Assembly: GCA_029260765.1 (NCBI GenBank)
Contig: JAJDCP010000122.1
Coordinates: 21,098-85,097 of the forward strand
DNA length: 64,000 bases
From: Planctomycetota bacterium
GTDB taxonomy: Bacteria; Planctomycetota; J058; JAJDCP01
Direction: 5' to 3'
Below the pieces are notes generated by a model. That model searched no databases. It worked only from the letters and a program-made list of their open reading frames with translations, and had not been told where the DNA came from. Below, piece after piece: positions 63,809 through 64,000 of the stretch (the first letter of the stretch is position 1; each line of letters starts with the position of its first letter). Position numbers and translations under genes: made by a program.

Positions 63809-64000
63809 CTACGCCAGCCGGAAGTCTGATCGGAACAGCTTGAGCACGTTGTGGCAGAGGCACACGAGGGAGAACTCCGCCGACACCCCTTCCATGCCGC
63901 GTAAGAGGAAGCGGCGGAAGCCACACACCTCTTTGATCTGGCCATGGACCGGCTCTACTATGGCCTTGCGTCTAGCGTAGACGGCTCGGCCCTCGGGTGT
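63809..64000 (-). CDS. transposase C-terminus (IS1182/IS4-like)
   Basis: Reading the minus strand, a frame is open from the window end to TAG at 63809-63811: TPEGRAVYARRKAIVEPVHG, QIKEVCGFRRFLLRGMEG, VSAEFSLVCLCHNVLKLF. This is the C-terminal end of a DDE transposase of the IS1182 type, with Glu in IVEP as the last acidic catalytic residue. The rest lies beyond the window. An IS end should fall within roughly 60 bases left of the stop. Confidence 0.8.
   Translation of the reverse strand, partial: TPEGRAVYARRKAIVEPVHGQIKEVCGFRRFLLRGMEGVSAEFSLVCLCHNVLKLFRSDFRLA

Overview
The window is compact, high-GC bacterial chromosome: about 50 credible genes on both strands, many joined by ATGA/GTGA/TGATG stop-start overlaps, and little intergenic DNA. 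The abundance of secreted lipoproteins (LxGC signal peptides) indicates a Gram-negative type cell. Very large eukaryote-like Ser/Thr kinases fused to formylglycine-generating-enzyme-like (FGE/SUMF1) domains, plus VIT-VWA, FHA, DUF4388, DUF2330 and SH3 proteins, resemble Planctomycetota or Myxococcota. That placement is an impression from gene content; there is no rRNA or other marker here.

Layout. 1-501: end of an ABC-2 export permease. 553-4859 (minus): xanthine-dehydrogenase-type molybdenum hydroxylase (large, 2Fe-2S and FAD subunits) followed by a rhomboid protease. 4961-7125 (minus): HEAT protein and a lipoprotein with SH3 and MepA-like peptidase domains on a Pro-Thr linker. 7286-12444 (plus): DUF1579 protein, glycogen phosphorylase, cyclic-nucleotide/DUF4388 sensor, ThiD. 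13681-17500 (plus): uracil-DNA-glycosylase-like protein, DbpA-type DEAD helicase, and an effector-like HExxH metalloprotein with a small partner. 17551-18928: secreted protein, anti-sigma-like protein, a sigma region-4 remnant and a 32-residue basic peptide. 18989-27386 (minus): NHL lipoprotein, double-kinase/FGE protein and a lipoprotein with a catalytically dead caspase-like domain, overlapping start to stop.

28189-35958 (minus) is a probable operon under a MerR-type regulator with a near-consensus, apparently leaderless promoter: MerR, VIT-VWA protein, a secreted thioredoxin-like protein whose first active-site Cys codon is an in-frame TGA followed by a SECIS-like hairpin (candidate selenoprotein), a tail-specific protease and a beta-helix lipoprotein. 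36015-39546 (minus): coupled lipid genes (small membrane protein, isoprenyl diphosphate synthase, PAP2-ferritin-like fusion). 39604-45247: disordered basic protein, small lipoprotein, FHA/pseudo-trypsin membrane protein, an unknown membrane protein and a DUF2330 protein. 45384-53001: unknown soluble protein, second kinase/FGE protein, hybrid histidine kinase. 53229-53375: a 21-residue peptide gene with its own terminator. 53576-58348: small unknowns, a twice-frameshifted gene, an APH-fold kinase and an FAD oxidoreductase. 58332-59384: VapBC-type toxin-antitoxin pair with a third gene. 59672-64000: GNAT, EF-hand/alpha-beta hydrolase, DegP-like protease, a 97-bp element with perfect 21-bp inverted ends, a lipoprotein and the end of a transposase.

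The observations most worth following are the candidate thioredoxin-fold selenoprotein in the MerR/VWA operon (TGA at 32731-32733), the 21-residue peptide gene at 53229, and the kinase plus dead-caspase module at 18989-27386.
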